NCBI RefSeq assembly: GCF_010686655.1
Contig: NZ_JAAGVY010000011.1
Location: 1 to 64,000, forward strand
Direction: 5' to 3'
Origin: Cryomorpha ignava
Lineage (GTDB): Bacteria > Bacteroidota > Bacteroidia > Flavobacteriales_D > Cryomorphaceae
Length of the DNA: 64,000 bases
The translations under genes and the position numbers were made by a program. Of this stretch, positions 29,732 to 38,510 are shown one piece after another; the first letter of the stretch is position 1, and each line of letters starts with the position of its first letter. The notes beneath the pieces were generated by a model. That model did no database searches and was not told the DNA's origin. It saw only the letters and a list, made by a program, of their open reading frames with translations.

Positions 29732-31432
29732 AGGATGCGGAGTTGATGATAGTGACGATGAATTTACTGACGCTACGTTACACGCACTCACTCTGGTCGA
29801 CAGGATGTTCCATGCGATGCATTGAGTGGTTATTGAGCCTGTCGAAATGCTTGTCGAAATGTGCTGATGGAGAATTTGATGTGAAGCGTAAAAACGGTCG
29901 TACCTACGGCACTTTGATAAATACCGTTATTTGTAGTCCTTGGGCTAAAGCCCAAGGCTACAATAACTTCCGTCCCTACGGGACTGATACGTGGATAGGT
30001 TTTGTGTAGGGGGTGTTAGGTGTTTTGCGATTTTTCTCATTAAAGGCTTTTCTAAATGAAATCTCTACAATTTACAAAGTTAAATAACGATGCAGTGCTG
30101 TAGGCACGATCGTTATTGTAGCCACGGGTTTTAACCCGTGGATAAATAACGCACAATTCTCCACAGTGCTGTAGGCACGACAGTTATTACCCATTTCATC
30201 AGGCCCAACGTCCAAATGAACCCGCGTTCATTGCAATGATTCAAATAAATACTTCGGATCAAAATCAATATCATGCTCTGTCAATAAGCGTAAAACGGTC
30301 GTACCTACGGCACTTTGATAAATACCGTTATATGTAGTCCTTGGGCTAGAGCCCAAGGCTACAATAACTTCCGTCCCTACGGGACTGATACGTGGATAGG
30401 TTTTGTGCAGAAGGTGTTAGGCGTTTTGTGATAGTTGTCCATCATTCGTTTTCTAAATGAAATCTCTACAATTTACTAAGTTAAATAACGATGCAGTGCT
30501 GTAGGCACGATCGTTATTGTAGCCACGGGTTTTAACCCGTGGATAAATAAAGCACAATTCTCCAAAGTGCTGTAGGCACGACAGTTATTACCCATTTCAT
30601 CAGGCTCAACGCCCAAATGAACCCGCGTTCATTGCAATGATTCAAATAAATACTTCGGATCAAAATCAATATTTTGCTCTGTCAATAAGCGTAAAAACGG
30701 TCGTACCTGCGGCACTTTGATAAATACCGTTATATGTAGTCCTTGGGCTAAAGCCCAAGGCTACAATAACTTCCGTCCCTACGGGACTGATACGTGAATA
30801 GGTTTTGTGCAGAAGGTGTTAGGTGTTTTGCGATAGTTGTCCATCATTCGTTTTCTAAATGAAATCTCTACAATTTACTAAGTTAAATAACGATGCAGTG
30901 CTGTAGGCACGATCGTTATTGTAGCCACGGGCTTTAGCCCGTGGTTTAATGACGCACAATTCTCCGAAGTGCTGTAGGCACGACAGTTATTACCCATTTC
31001 ATCAGGCACAACGTCCAAATGAACCCGCGTTCATTGCAATGATTCAAATAAATACTTCGGATCAAAATCAATATCATGCTCTGTCAATAAGCGTAAAAAC
31101 GGTCGTACCTACGGCACTTTGATAAATACCGTTATATGTAGTCCTTGGGCTAAAGCCCAAGGCTACAATAACTTCCGTCCCTACGGGACTGATACGTGGA
31201 TAGGTTTTGTGTAGGGGGTGTTAGGCGTTTTGTGATAGTTGTCCATCATTCGTTCTCTAAATGAAATCTCTACAATTTACTAAGTTAAATAACGATGCAG
31301 TGCTGTAGGCACGATCGTTATTGTAGCCACGGGCTTTAGCCCGTGGATAAATGACACACAATTCTCCGAAGTGCTGTAGGCACGACAGTTATTACCCGTT
31401 TCATCAGGCACAACGCCCAAAAGAAGCCGCGT

Positions 31433-31894
31433 TCATTGCAATGATTCAAATAAATATTTCGGATCAAAATCAATATTTTGCTCTGTCAATAAGCGTAAAA
31501 ACTCATCGGGAAACGATTCCGTTCTATGATGCGCTTCCTGATTTTCGATGTATTTGTAAATCATATCCAATTCTCTGTATGACTGGGAGAAAGCCCCGTA
31601 GCCGGTTTGCCATCTGAATGGAGTGTCAAACATCTCCAGCTTATTAAAATCTTTGGATGAATTCCCTTTTATCTTTTGAAGGATTTCGGAGGTTGAGAAT
31701 TTGGGTGGAATACTGAATAAACAATGAACATGGTCTTCAACCCCATTTACGATAAGGCTATCGCAGCCGGTGTCTTTTACTTGTTGGGCTATTATCGCGA
31801 AAGCGGTTGGTTTGATTTCGGGACTGAAAGTGGATTTTCTGTATTTCACAGCAAATATTGCGTGGACGTATTGTTTGGAGAATGCATTGGCCAT
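31433..31894 (-). CDS. IS200-like / REP-associated tyrosine transposase (RAYT, Y1 family)
   Basis: This 153-residue HUH single-strand transposase is intact. The metal-binding HUH is H55-V-H57 in EDHVHCLFSIPP. The catalytic tyrosine is Y115 in KYIENQEAHH, with Q119 nearby. QTGYGAFSQSYRELD precedes them as in TnpA of IS200/IS605 and RAYTs. It cuts and rejoins one DNA strand at hairpin-tagged sites. It is the only complete copy; its last 20 or so codons are repeated at the end of most array units. No tnpB accessory gene is present, which fits a RAYT or a domesticated copy. Confidence 0.9.
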   Translation of the reverse strand: MANAFSKQYVHAIFAVKYRKSTFSPEIKPTAFAIIAQQVKDTGCDSLIVNGVEDHVHCLFSIPPKFSTSEILQKIKGNSSKDFNKLEMFDTPFRWQTGYGAFSQSYRELDMIYKYIENQEAHHRTESFPDEFLRLLTEQNIDFDPKYLFESLQ

Positions 31895-32467
31895 TTTGTT
31901 AAGGGTTTTGATTGATATCCAAAAATACGGTTTTTATTTTTTGTTGGGTATTTGATGAAATGATGATGTGATGATGAGATGATGTTTGAAGGGTGGACGA
32001 AACGGGGTAAAAACGGTCGTACCTGCGGCACTTTGATAAATACCGTTATATGTAGTCCTTGGGCTAAAGCCCAAGGCTACAATAACTGCCGTCCCTACGG
32101 GACTGATACGTGGATAGAGTTTGTGTAGAAGGTGTTAGGCGTTTTGTGATAGTTGTCCATCATTCGTTTTCTAAATGAAATCTTTAGAATTTATTAAGGC
32201 TAAATAACGATGCAGTGCTGTAGGCACGATCGTTATTGTAGCCACGGGTTTTAACCCGTGGATAAATAAAGCACAATTCTCCGAAGTGCTGTAGGCACGA
32301 CAGTTATTACCCATTTCATCAGGCTCAACGTCCAAATGAACCCGCGTTCATTGCAATGATTCAAATAAATATTTCGGATCAAAATCAACATTTTGCTCTG
32401 TCAATAAGCGTAAAAACGGTCGTACCTACGGCACTTTAATAAAAGCTGTTATTTGTAGTCCTTGGGC

Positions 32468-32527
32468 TAAACTAAGCGCAGCGTCCTCACGACCAACGGG
32501 AGCCCGAAGGGTGAACGAAGTGAATAA
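32468..32527. repeat. Enlarged hairpin loop (56-bp insertion), array unit 6
   Basis: The 4-nt loop TAAA of the CCTTGGGC/GCCCAAGG hairpin is replaced by a 60-nt loop that starts taaactaagcgcag and ends gaagtgaataa. The same insert, at the same place, is found in the next unit (32926-32985), so these two units share a common origin or were converted. Confidence 0.85.
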
Positions 32528-32925
32528 GCCCAAGGCTACAATAACTGCCGTCCCTACGGGACTGATACGTGGATAGGTTTTGTGTAGGGGGTGTTAGGTG
32601 TTTTGCGATATTTCTCCTTCGAGCGTTTTCTGAATGAAATCTCTACAATTTACTAAGTTAAATAACGATGCAGTGCTGTAGGCACGATCGTTATTGTAGC
32701 CACGGGCTTTAGCCCGTGGATAAATAAAGCACAATTCTCCACAGTGCTGTAGGCACGACAGTTATTACCCATTTCATAAGGCACAACGCCCAAAAGAAGC
32801 CGCGTTCATTGCAATGATTCAAATAAATACTTCGGATCAAAATCAATATTTTGCTCTGTCAATAAGCGTAAAAACGGTCGTACCTACGGCACTTTGATAA
32901 ATACCGTTATATGTGGTCCTTGGGT

Positions 32926-32985
32926 TAAACTAAGCGCAGCGTCCTCACGACCAACGGGAGCCCGAAGGGTGAACGAAGTGAATAA
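32926..32985. repeat. Enlarged hairpin loop (56-bp insertion), array unit 7
   Basis: This is the same insert as at 32468-32527. Here the stem base pair next to the loop is T-A (GGGT...ACCC) instead of C-G (GGGC...GCCC), a paired change that keeps the stem. The leading tetranucleotide is GTGG instead of GTAG in this unit. Confidence 0.85.
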
Positions 32986-33290
32986 ACCCAAGGCTACAAT
33001 AACTCCCGTCCCTACGGGACTGATACGTGGATAGAGTTTGTGCAGAAGGTGTTAGGCGTTTTGTGATAGTTGTCCATCATTCGTTTTCTAAATGAAATCT
33101 TTAGAATTTATTAAGGCTAAATAACGATGCAGTGCTGTAGGCACGATCGTTATTGTAGCCACGGGCTTTAGCCCGTGGATAAATAAAGCACAATTCTCCG
33201 AAGTGCTGTAGGCACGACAGTTATTACCCATTTCATCAGGCACAACGTCACTTCAAGAGCCTCAATGACCACATTCGAGAGCCTCAATGA

Positions 33291-33422
33291 TCACAAGATT
33301 TGTACAAGTGGGTGGAGGAGATTGATTGGTGTCCGGATATGTGGGGTGGTGAAGATAAATTAGCTACCCGTGCCTTTGGGCAGCAAAGCATTACTTATAT
33401 TTCGAAAAATTTTTGGAATTAG
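33291..33422 (+). pseudogene. C-terminal remnant of a truncated gene
   Basis: A 43-codon open stretch directly right of the repeat array reads like real protein (YKWVEEIDWCPDMWGGED, then ATRAFGQQSITYISKNFW) and ends at TAG 33420-33422, 4 bp before the next ATG. It has no start codon; an in-frame stop lies at 33288-33290 at the array edge. It looks like the tail of a gene cut off when the array formed. I do not recognise the family. Confidence 0.55.
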
Positions 33423-33426
33423 GAAT

Positions 33427-34314
33427 ATGAGTCAAGGAAATAAAATACAGGATGATTTGGTGAAGATTGGGGTTGTTGATCCTGAGCGTGTCCGCGAATA
33501 TTTTCCCAGAGTGCGCGATAGAGAAGATGTTGGGGTTATGAAATGTGAAGAGTCAGGTGTGATTTTTCTTTCGCGGTCAGATCATATGCATATGAATCAT
33601 TATGAAGAGATGTCTGATTTGGAATACTGGGGAAAGGGAAGCAGAGAGCAGTCGCTGGAAACGACATTGGAAGATGATACCAGACGAGCAATGCAGTTTG
33701 CGGATGAGATAGCCGGGAAGTATTGGGTAGATATTGGAACCGGGCTAGGTGGTGTTTTAGATATCGCTGGCGGTAATGCCAAAAAGGTGGGTGCCGTGGA
33801 ACCGCAAATCCATGCGCGTAAATGCCTAACCGATCTGGGATACGATGTGCGTGGTTCGATTGCCGAACTCGATGATAATTCAGTAGATGTATTTACTCTT
33901 TTTCATGTTTTGGAGCATTTTATAGATCCCATTGAAGAATTAAAAAAGGTGTATGAAAAACTGAAGCCGGGTGGTAAGGTGATAATTGAAGTGCCTCATG
34001 CGCGCGATTTTTTACTTTCATTTCTAGACTTGGAGTCATTTAAGAAATTTACCTTTTGGAGTGAGCACTTGATTTTACATACGCGGGAGAGTATTGAAAA
34101 ACTGCTTCAATTTGTTGGTTTTAAAGATGTTGTGGTTGATGGTTTTCAGCGGTATCGTTTTGCAAATCATTTGCATTGGTTGGCACGTGAAAAACCCGGC
34201 GGACATATTAAATGGAATGACCTGAGTACCGATGCGCTTGATAAGGCTTACGCCGAAATGCTTGTTGATAAGGATTATTCGGATACTTTGGTTGCTGTGG
34301 GGGTGAAGGGTTAG
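33427..34314 (+). CDS. Class I SAM-dependent methyltransferase
   Basis: This protein has 295 residues from ATG 33427 (MSQGNKIQDDLVKIG). A GTG at 33370 is in frame but lies inside the remnant of the preceding gene. YWVDIGTGLGGVLDIA is the SAM loop, VGAVEPQIHARKCL the acidic strand, and VFTLFHVLEHFIDPIEELKKVYEKLKPGGKVIIEVPH the classic post-motif. N-terminal residues CEESGVIFLSRSDHMHMNHYEEM resemble the N-terminal arm of sugar C-methyltransferase-like proteins. It lies just downstream of the repeat array and upstream of the nonulosonate operon, separated by 450 bp. Confidence 0.82.
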   Translation: MSQGNKIQDDLVKIGVVDPERVREYFPRVRDREDVGVMKCEESGVIFLSRSDHMHMNHYEEMSDLEYWGKGSREQSLETTLEDDTRRAMQFADEIAGKYWVDIGTGLGGVLDIAGGNAKKVGAVEPQIHARKCLTDLGYDVRGSIAELDDNSVDVFTLFHVLEHFIDPIEELKKVYEKLKPGGKVIIEVPHARDFLLSFLDLESFKKFTFWSEHLILHTRESIEKLLQFVGFKDVVVDGFQRYRFANHLHWLAREKPGGHIKWNDLSTDALDKAYAEMLVDKDYSDTLVAVGVKG

Positions 34315-34764
34315 ATATGCCGATGCGATGCATTACTTGCTTCGCTGCGTCCATACGGAGTCACTTCGATCCTGAGAGCGTTTCACTAAGTTGAGCGGTG
34401 GTTATCGAGTGGTTATTGAGCTTGTCGAAATGCGAAGCCGAGATGGGTCGAAATGTGCTGATTTGCTGATAAGGTATTTCTCTCCTCATGCATTCTGCTT
34501 GATCCGAGATTTGAGGTCTTTGCGCTTTATGTGTTTGCAAGTAGCGGTGCGCTTATGGGTTTAACCGACTCTCAGTGGTCATGTTGTTGGTCATCCCGTT
34601 CACTTAAGATAAGGCCTTGAAGCTTTCGGCATAAAGCTTGAAGCTGACTTGAAGCTGACTTGAAGCTGATAAGATCATTGATGTTGCAATAGGTGGTAGG
34701 TATGTCTTTCAATTTAGATACTTTTGTTTTTTAAATTCACAGTAGAAAACGAAGAGGTTTTTGG
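34315..34764. other. Repeat-rich spacer upstream of the nonulosonate operon
   Basis: There is no gene. The spacer contains pieces shared with other spacers: the (c)gtccatacgga motif near 34348-34362 (also 53278 and 53450), TTGAGCTTGTCGAAATG-type sequence at 34405-34455, and gcgcttatgggttt near 34550 (also 53487). From about 34617 to 34672 an 11-bp repeat (cttgaagctga) occurs three times in a row. Confidence 0.6.
34719..34726 (+). promoter_or_regulatory. Possible -7 element of the nonulosonate operon
   Basis: TACTTTTG fits the Bacteroidota -7 consensus TAnnTTTG and lies 39 bp before the neuB-like ATG. No TTG is found at the expected 19-bp distance upstream, so the call rests on one box only. 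Confidence 0.3.
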
Positions 34765-35793
34765 ATGGAAAAAGGTAAGTGTGTTCAGATAATTGCAGAG
34801 GCGGGTGTAAATCACAATGGCGATATCGCGCAGGCTATAAAGCTTATTGAAAAAGCAAAAGAGGTTGGTGCAGATATTATCAAGTTTCAGACTTTTAAGG
34901 CAAATCAGGTGGCTACCCAATCGTCGCCAAAAGCGAAATATCAGCTAGGAGTAACTGATCCAAAAGAGTCGCAGTTGAATATGCTAAAAGCGCTGGAGCT
35001 CGACTATGGCCACTACAAAGAAATTTTGCTGAAGTGTAAAGAGCTGGAAATTGGTTTTATGTCAACGCCCTACGGATTTGACGATGCCGATTTTCTCAAT
35101 GAGCTGGGTGTTGAGGCTTTTAAAATTGCTTCAGGACAGCTTACCGAACTTCCTTTTCTGCGCTACATTGCCCGAATGGGAAAGCCAATGATCTTATCTA
35201 CCGGTATGGCCAATATGGCCGAGGTGTTTGAAGCGGTGGAAGCTATACGCGATGAGGGAAATGAAAAAATGACGGTTCTGCAGTGCACTACCAACTATCC
35301 CTCGCGGGTTGAAGATGCCAATGTGCTGGCTATGTGTTCTATTCGCGATGCATGCAAGGTTGAGGTTGGTTATTCTGACCATGTGGAAACCAATTACGCA
35401 ACGTATGCGGCTGTGGCACTCGGTGCCAGTGTTATTGAAAAGCATTTTACACTTGATCGCAATGCCAAAGGGCCTGATCATAGTTCGTCGCTTGATACGG
35501 ATGGTTTTCGAACGCTGGTAAAGGGAATACGTGAAATTGAAGCGGCTCTGGGCAACGGATTGAAAGTGCCTTCGGAGGCAGAAAAGGAAAATACTTTTGG
35601 TATGAAGCGTAGCCTGGTAGCTGCTGCCGATATTGCCAAAGGAACAGTTATAGAAGGGTCGATGCTGGGTTTTAAACGACCTGAAAATGGATTGGCGGTA
35701 AATATGTACAACTCGGTTATCGGCAAGAAAGCCGCTAAAGCGATAAGCGCAGATGAACCGCTGCAGATGCACTCGATAGTGTGGGAGGCCTGA
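34765..35793 (+). CDS. neuB: N-acetylneuraminate/legionaminate-type synthase (NeuB family)
   Basis: This 342-residue protein has a TIM-barrel NeuB domain (IIAEAGVNHNGDIAQAIKLI, KFQTFKA, FMSTPYGFDDADFL, KIASGQLTELPFL, ILSTGMA, YSDHVETNYA, EKHFTLDRNAKGPDHSSSLD). A C-terminal SAF antifreeze-like domain follows (about 283-342, KRSLVAAADIAKGTVIEGSML). It condenses phosphoenolpyruvate with a 6-carbon amino sugar to make a nonulosonic acid. It opens a five-gene run with overlaps throughout. Whether the product is Neu5Ac, legionaminate or something else cannot be fixed from sequence. Confidence 0.9.
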   Translation: MEKGKCVQIIAEAGVNHNGDIAQAIKLIEKAKEVGADIIKFQTFKANQVATQSSPKAKYQLGVTDPKESQLNMLKALELDYGHYKEILLKCKELEIGFMSTPYGFDDADFLNELGVEAFKIASGQLTELPFLRYIARMGKPMILSTGMANMAEVFEAVEAIRDEGNEKMTVLQCTTNYPSRVEDANVLAMCSIRDACKVEVGYSDHVETNYATYAAVALGASVIEKHFTLDRNAKGPDHSSSLDTDGFRTLVKGIREIEAALGNGLKVPSEAEKENTFGMKRSLVAAADIAKGTVIEGSMLGFKRPENGLAVNMYNSVIGKKAAKAISADEPLQMHSIVWEA

Positions 35794-36224
35794 TGGAGTC
35801 GCAATACCTTATATTCGACAATCCGGGAACTGCTGATATTTCGGCTTTTCTTAATAATGCAGGCAACTCGGTTAACTCTTTTCGGTATTTCGATAAGCGT
35901 CCGCTAAGCATTATTGAAAATCATTTGGTAACCTGCCTGATAAGAGATGAAGCCCATAATTATGTGGGTTACGGACATTTGGATAAGGATGGCGATACGG
36001 TATGGCTGGGAATAGCTGTGGCCGAAGAAACGCGTGGCAAAGGACTGGGGAAAATGATAATGAGTTTTTTGGTGAAGCGAGCAAAGGATTTGAGCGTTGA
36101 AAGTGTGCAATTGTCGGTTGATAAAACCAATACCCCTGCCATTCACTTATATTTGTCATTTGGATTTGCGCAGGCAGGTCTGCTGAATGAAAAAGTTCAA
36201 TTAATGAAATTAACGATTGCATGA
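35793..36224 (+). CDS. GNAT family N-acetyltransferase
   Basis: This protein has 143 residues from ATG 35793 (MESQYLIFDNPG), whose A is the last base of the neuB stop codon. The acetyl-CoA-binding motif is visible as GIAVAEETRGKGLGKMIMSFL, followed by VESVQLSVDKTNTPAIHLYLSFGF. It may acetylate an amino group of the nonulosonate precursor, as the PseH/LegH acetyltransferases do. The position directly after neuB supports that, but it is inference. Confidence 0.83.
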   Translation: MESQYLIFDNPGTADISAFLNNAGNSVNSFRYFDKRPLSIIENHLVTCLIRDEAHNYVGYGHLDKDGDTVWLGIAVAEETRGKGLGKMIMSFLVKRAKDLSVESVQLSVDKTNTPAIHLYLSFGFAQAGLLNEKVQLMKLTIA

Positions 36225-37072
36225 CCGTTTATGTAAGTACATTGGCTTTTCAAACTTCTGATGTAGATGAAGTGGTACAGATGGCGCAAGACCATGGGCT
36301 TAATGTGGAGTTCAGTTCGGGATTGCCTTACAGGGAAGATATGCAAACCGTATTCGCGGAAGCCCCTGTAAAAAGAATAGCCCATAATTATTTCCCGGCA
36401 CCAAAAAATCCGTTTGTAATTAATCTGGCTAGTGCCGATGCAAGTATTCGCGAGCGATCGGTAGCTCACTGCATTCAAGGACTTAAACTTACAAGGGCTG
36501 TAGGTGCTACCTTTTTCGCTGCCCACGCAGGCTTTTGCATCGATCCAGACCCCAATGAATTGGGCAGGCCGATTTCGTATGGCGCCATAGCTGATAAAGA
36601 AATTTATTGGGCACATTTTATCCAATCGCTTAAAACAATATTGGCGGAAGCCAAAAAATTGGAACTCGACTTTTACATAGAAAACAATGTACTGGCCGGG
36701 TTTAATTATAAAGATGAAGTAAATCCGTTGCTCTGCTGCGAGAGTGCAGATATACTGCGTATGGCAGAGGCGTTTAAGGGTGAAGATCATTTTGGTCTTT
36801 TGCTAGACACGGCTCACTTTAAAGTATCATGCGGTACGCTTGGTTTTGATGTGGCTTCCGAATTGGAACGCATAAAGCCCTATATCCGCGCTATTCACCA
36901 CAGTGACAACGATGGGCTTACTGATACCAATGATCGCATTGATGCCACGTATTGGTTTTTGCCCTATATAAGAGATTATCGATCGCTCCCTCACGTGCTT
37001 GAGGTAAAGCGGCAGAGTATCGAATCTATTGAATTGCAATTAAATCTGCTTGAGAAGTATGGAAATTCGTGA
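36221..37072 (+). CDS. Sugar phosphate isomerase/epimerase-like TIM-barrel protein
   Basis: This 283-residue protein is of the AP-endonuclease-2 / xylose-isomerase-like superfamily. Metal-binding candidates are in FFAAHAGFC, FYIENNV (Glu), LLLDTAHFKVSCG (Asp, His) and AIHHSDNDG. Members isomerise or epimerise sugars. None of the classical nonulosonate pathways (NeuC, LegG, PseG routes) uses this fold, so it may replace the epimerase/hydrolase step in this operon. It overlaps the GNAT gene by 4 bp and the fusion gene downstream by 14 bp. Confidence 0.75.
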   Translation: MTVYVSTLAFQTSDVDEVVQMAQDHGLNVEFSSGLPYREDMQTVFAEAPVKRIAHNYFPAPKNPFVINLASADASIRERSVAHCIQGLKLTRAVGATFFAAHAGFCIDPDPNELGRPISYGAIADKEIYWAHFIQSLKTILAEAKKLELDFYIENNVLAGFNYKDEVNPLLCCESADILRMAEAFKGEDHFGLLLDTAHFKVSCGTLGFDVASELERIKPYIRAIHHSDNDGLTDTNDRIDATYWFLPYIRDYRSLPHVLEVKRQSIESIELQLNLLEKYGNS

Positions 37073-38510
37073 TTTTAGTATTGGCGGCGATGCCACAATT
37101 CGCAGCGCCATGGAGGTGCTGAATAAGACCCTTATGGGTATAGGATTTGTGGTAGATGGCGACGGGAAGCTTACGGGTACGGTAACCGATGGAGATATTC
37201 GCCGCGCCTTACTTAAAGGGCATACCATAAGCGATGAGGTAGGGGTGGCAATGAATCGCAATTTTGTATCGCTGCCCATGGCCACGAGCAATGTAGATAT
37301 ACTAAAAGTACTTTCGGATAAGGTCAAGGTTATTCCGCTTGTAAGCGAAAGCGGAGTGTTGAAAGACTATGCTTCCATTCGGAAAATACGGCGCATTTCT
37401 GTTGCTGCACCAAGTTTAGGCGGCAATGAGCTGGCTTATGTTACAGATTGCATTCGCACCAACTGGATTTCGTCGCAGGGGAAATATGTAAGAGAGTTTG
37501 AAGCTAAATTTAGCGAATACCACGATGGGTATAAAGCTCTGGCGGTGAGCAATGGCACGGTGGCACTCCACCTGGCACTTGTAGCTTTGGGAATTGGAGA
37601 AGGCGATGAAGTGATTGTTCCCGATTTGACCTTTGCAGCAAGCATAAACGCCATACTCTATACGGGTGCCACGCCGGTACTTGCTGATGTGGATGCCGAC
37701 TCATGGAATATTGACCCAGAGGTAATTGAGAGGCTGATTACGCCACGCACAAAGGCTATTATGCCCGTGCATCTGTATGGGCAGCCGTGTGATATGCAGC
37801 CCATTATTGAGATTGCTGGCGCGCATAATTTGCTGATTGTTGAAGATGCAGCCGAAGCTCTGGGAAGCCTTTATCAATCGCGCCCAGTAGGTACCTTTGG
37901 CGATGTAGCTACTTTTAGCTTTTTTGGAAACAAAACCATTACAACCGGCGAAGGCGGGATGGTTATTTTTCGCGATGAAGCTGCCTATGAAAGGGCTGCT
38001 GTGCTGCGCGACCACGGTATGTCTAAAACAAAGCGATACTGGCATAATGAGGTGGGGTTCAATTACCGGCTTACCAATCTTCAAGCCGCTATTGGTGTGG
38101 CCCAAATGGAAAGGATGGACGAATTTGTCGATGCCAAGCGCAGAATTGCAGGCTTGTACAATGAAGAACTGACTAAGTCAGCGCATTTTGTTTTGCCTTT
38201 GGGCGAAGAAGTGGGTAGCAAGAACTCGTACTGGCTTTATACTTTTCTGGTAAAGGCTGATAGCCCGTTTAGTCGCGATGAATTGATTGCTTTCCTTGCG
38301 GCAAATGGAATAGAATCGCGACCGGTATTTTATCCATTGCACGAAATGCCGCCCTATACCCAATACGGGAAAGCGTCTGAATTATCACGGTCTATTGCCA
38401 TTTCCAAAACGGGAATAAGCCTGCCGAGCTCGCCGATATTGGAAAAAGAGGAGGTGAAATTTATCTGCGAGCGGATATTGTATTATGCCGCACATTATAA
38501 AAACAGCTAA
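37059..38510 (+). CDS. CBS-pair fused to DegT/LegC-type sugar aminotransferase
   Basis: This protein has 483 residues from ATG 37059. Residues 1-115 form a pair of CBS domains (GGDATIRSAMEVLNKT, GTVTDGDIRRALLKG). Residues about 116-483 are a complete PLP sugar aminotransferase with D263 (EDAAEA) and the PLP lysine K292 (FFGNKTITTGEGGM), close to LegC/PseC/PerA types. In legionaminate loci the CBS pair normally sits on a nucleotidyltransferase (PtmE type), so this fusion is unusual. CBS pairs bind adenosine or other nucleotides and could regulate the enzyme. It is followed by the cytidylyltransferase with a one-base overlap. Confidence 0.88.
   Translation: MEIRDFSIGGDATIRSAMEVLNKTLMGIGFVVDGDGKLTGTVTDGDIRRALLKGHTISDEVGVAMNRNFVSLPMATSNVDILKVLSDKVKVIPLVSESGVLKDYASIRKIRRISVAAPSLGGNELAYVTDCIRTNWISSQGKYVREFEAKFSEYHDGYKALAVSNGTVALHLALVALGIGEGDEVIVPDLTFAASINAILYTGATPVLADVDADSWNIDPEVIERLITPRTKAIMPVHLYGQPCDMQPIIEIAGAHNLLIVEDAAEALGSLYQSRPVGTFGDVATFSFFGNKTITTGEGGMVIFRDEAAYERAAVLRDHGMSKTKRYWHNEVGFNYRLTNLQAAIGVAQMERMDEFVDAKRRIAGLYNEELTKSAHFVLPLGEEVGSKNSYWLYTFLVKADSPFSRDELIAFLAANGIESRPVFYPLHEMPPYTQYGKASELSRSIAISKTGISLPSSPILEKEEVKFICERILYYAAHYKNS

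Larger units (their letters stand above)
29882..33245. repeat. Tandem array of about 402-bp hairpin-rich units around a RAYT gene
   Basis: Units begin at the motif gcgtaaaa(a)cggtcgtacc at 29886, 30288, 30689, 31091, 32008, 32408 and 32866. The first four are spaced 401-402 bp; the sixth is longer because of a 56-bp insertion. Each unit holds two main hairpins: GTAG-flanked CCTTGGGC-TAAA-GCCCAAGG, and CCACGGG(T/C)-TTTA-type (30122, 30523, 30924, 31327, 32242, 32700, 33159). It also holds smaller ones with GTAG or CTAC in the loop (GTGC-TGTAG-GCAC, GTCCC-TAC-GGGAC). Most units end with about 68 bp copied from the 3' end of the transposase gene. GTAG-tagged hairpins are the hallmark of REP sequences moved by RAYT transposases. 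Confidence 0.92.

Noticed and set aside
29882-33245. CRISPR array
   Set aside because: Units are about 402 bp and nearly identical throughout with no short repeat/variable spacer pattern and no cas genes; the array belongs to a RAYT/REP system.
35194-35772. Minus-strand frame of 192 codons opposite neuB
   Set aside because: It is antisense to a clearly recognised NeuB gene and has no family resemblance of its own.
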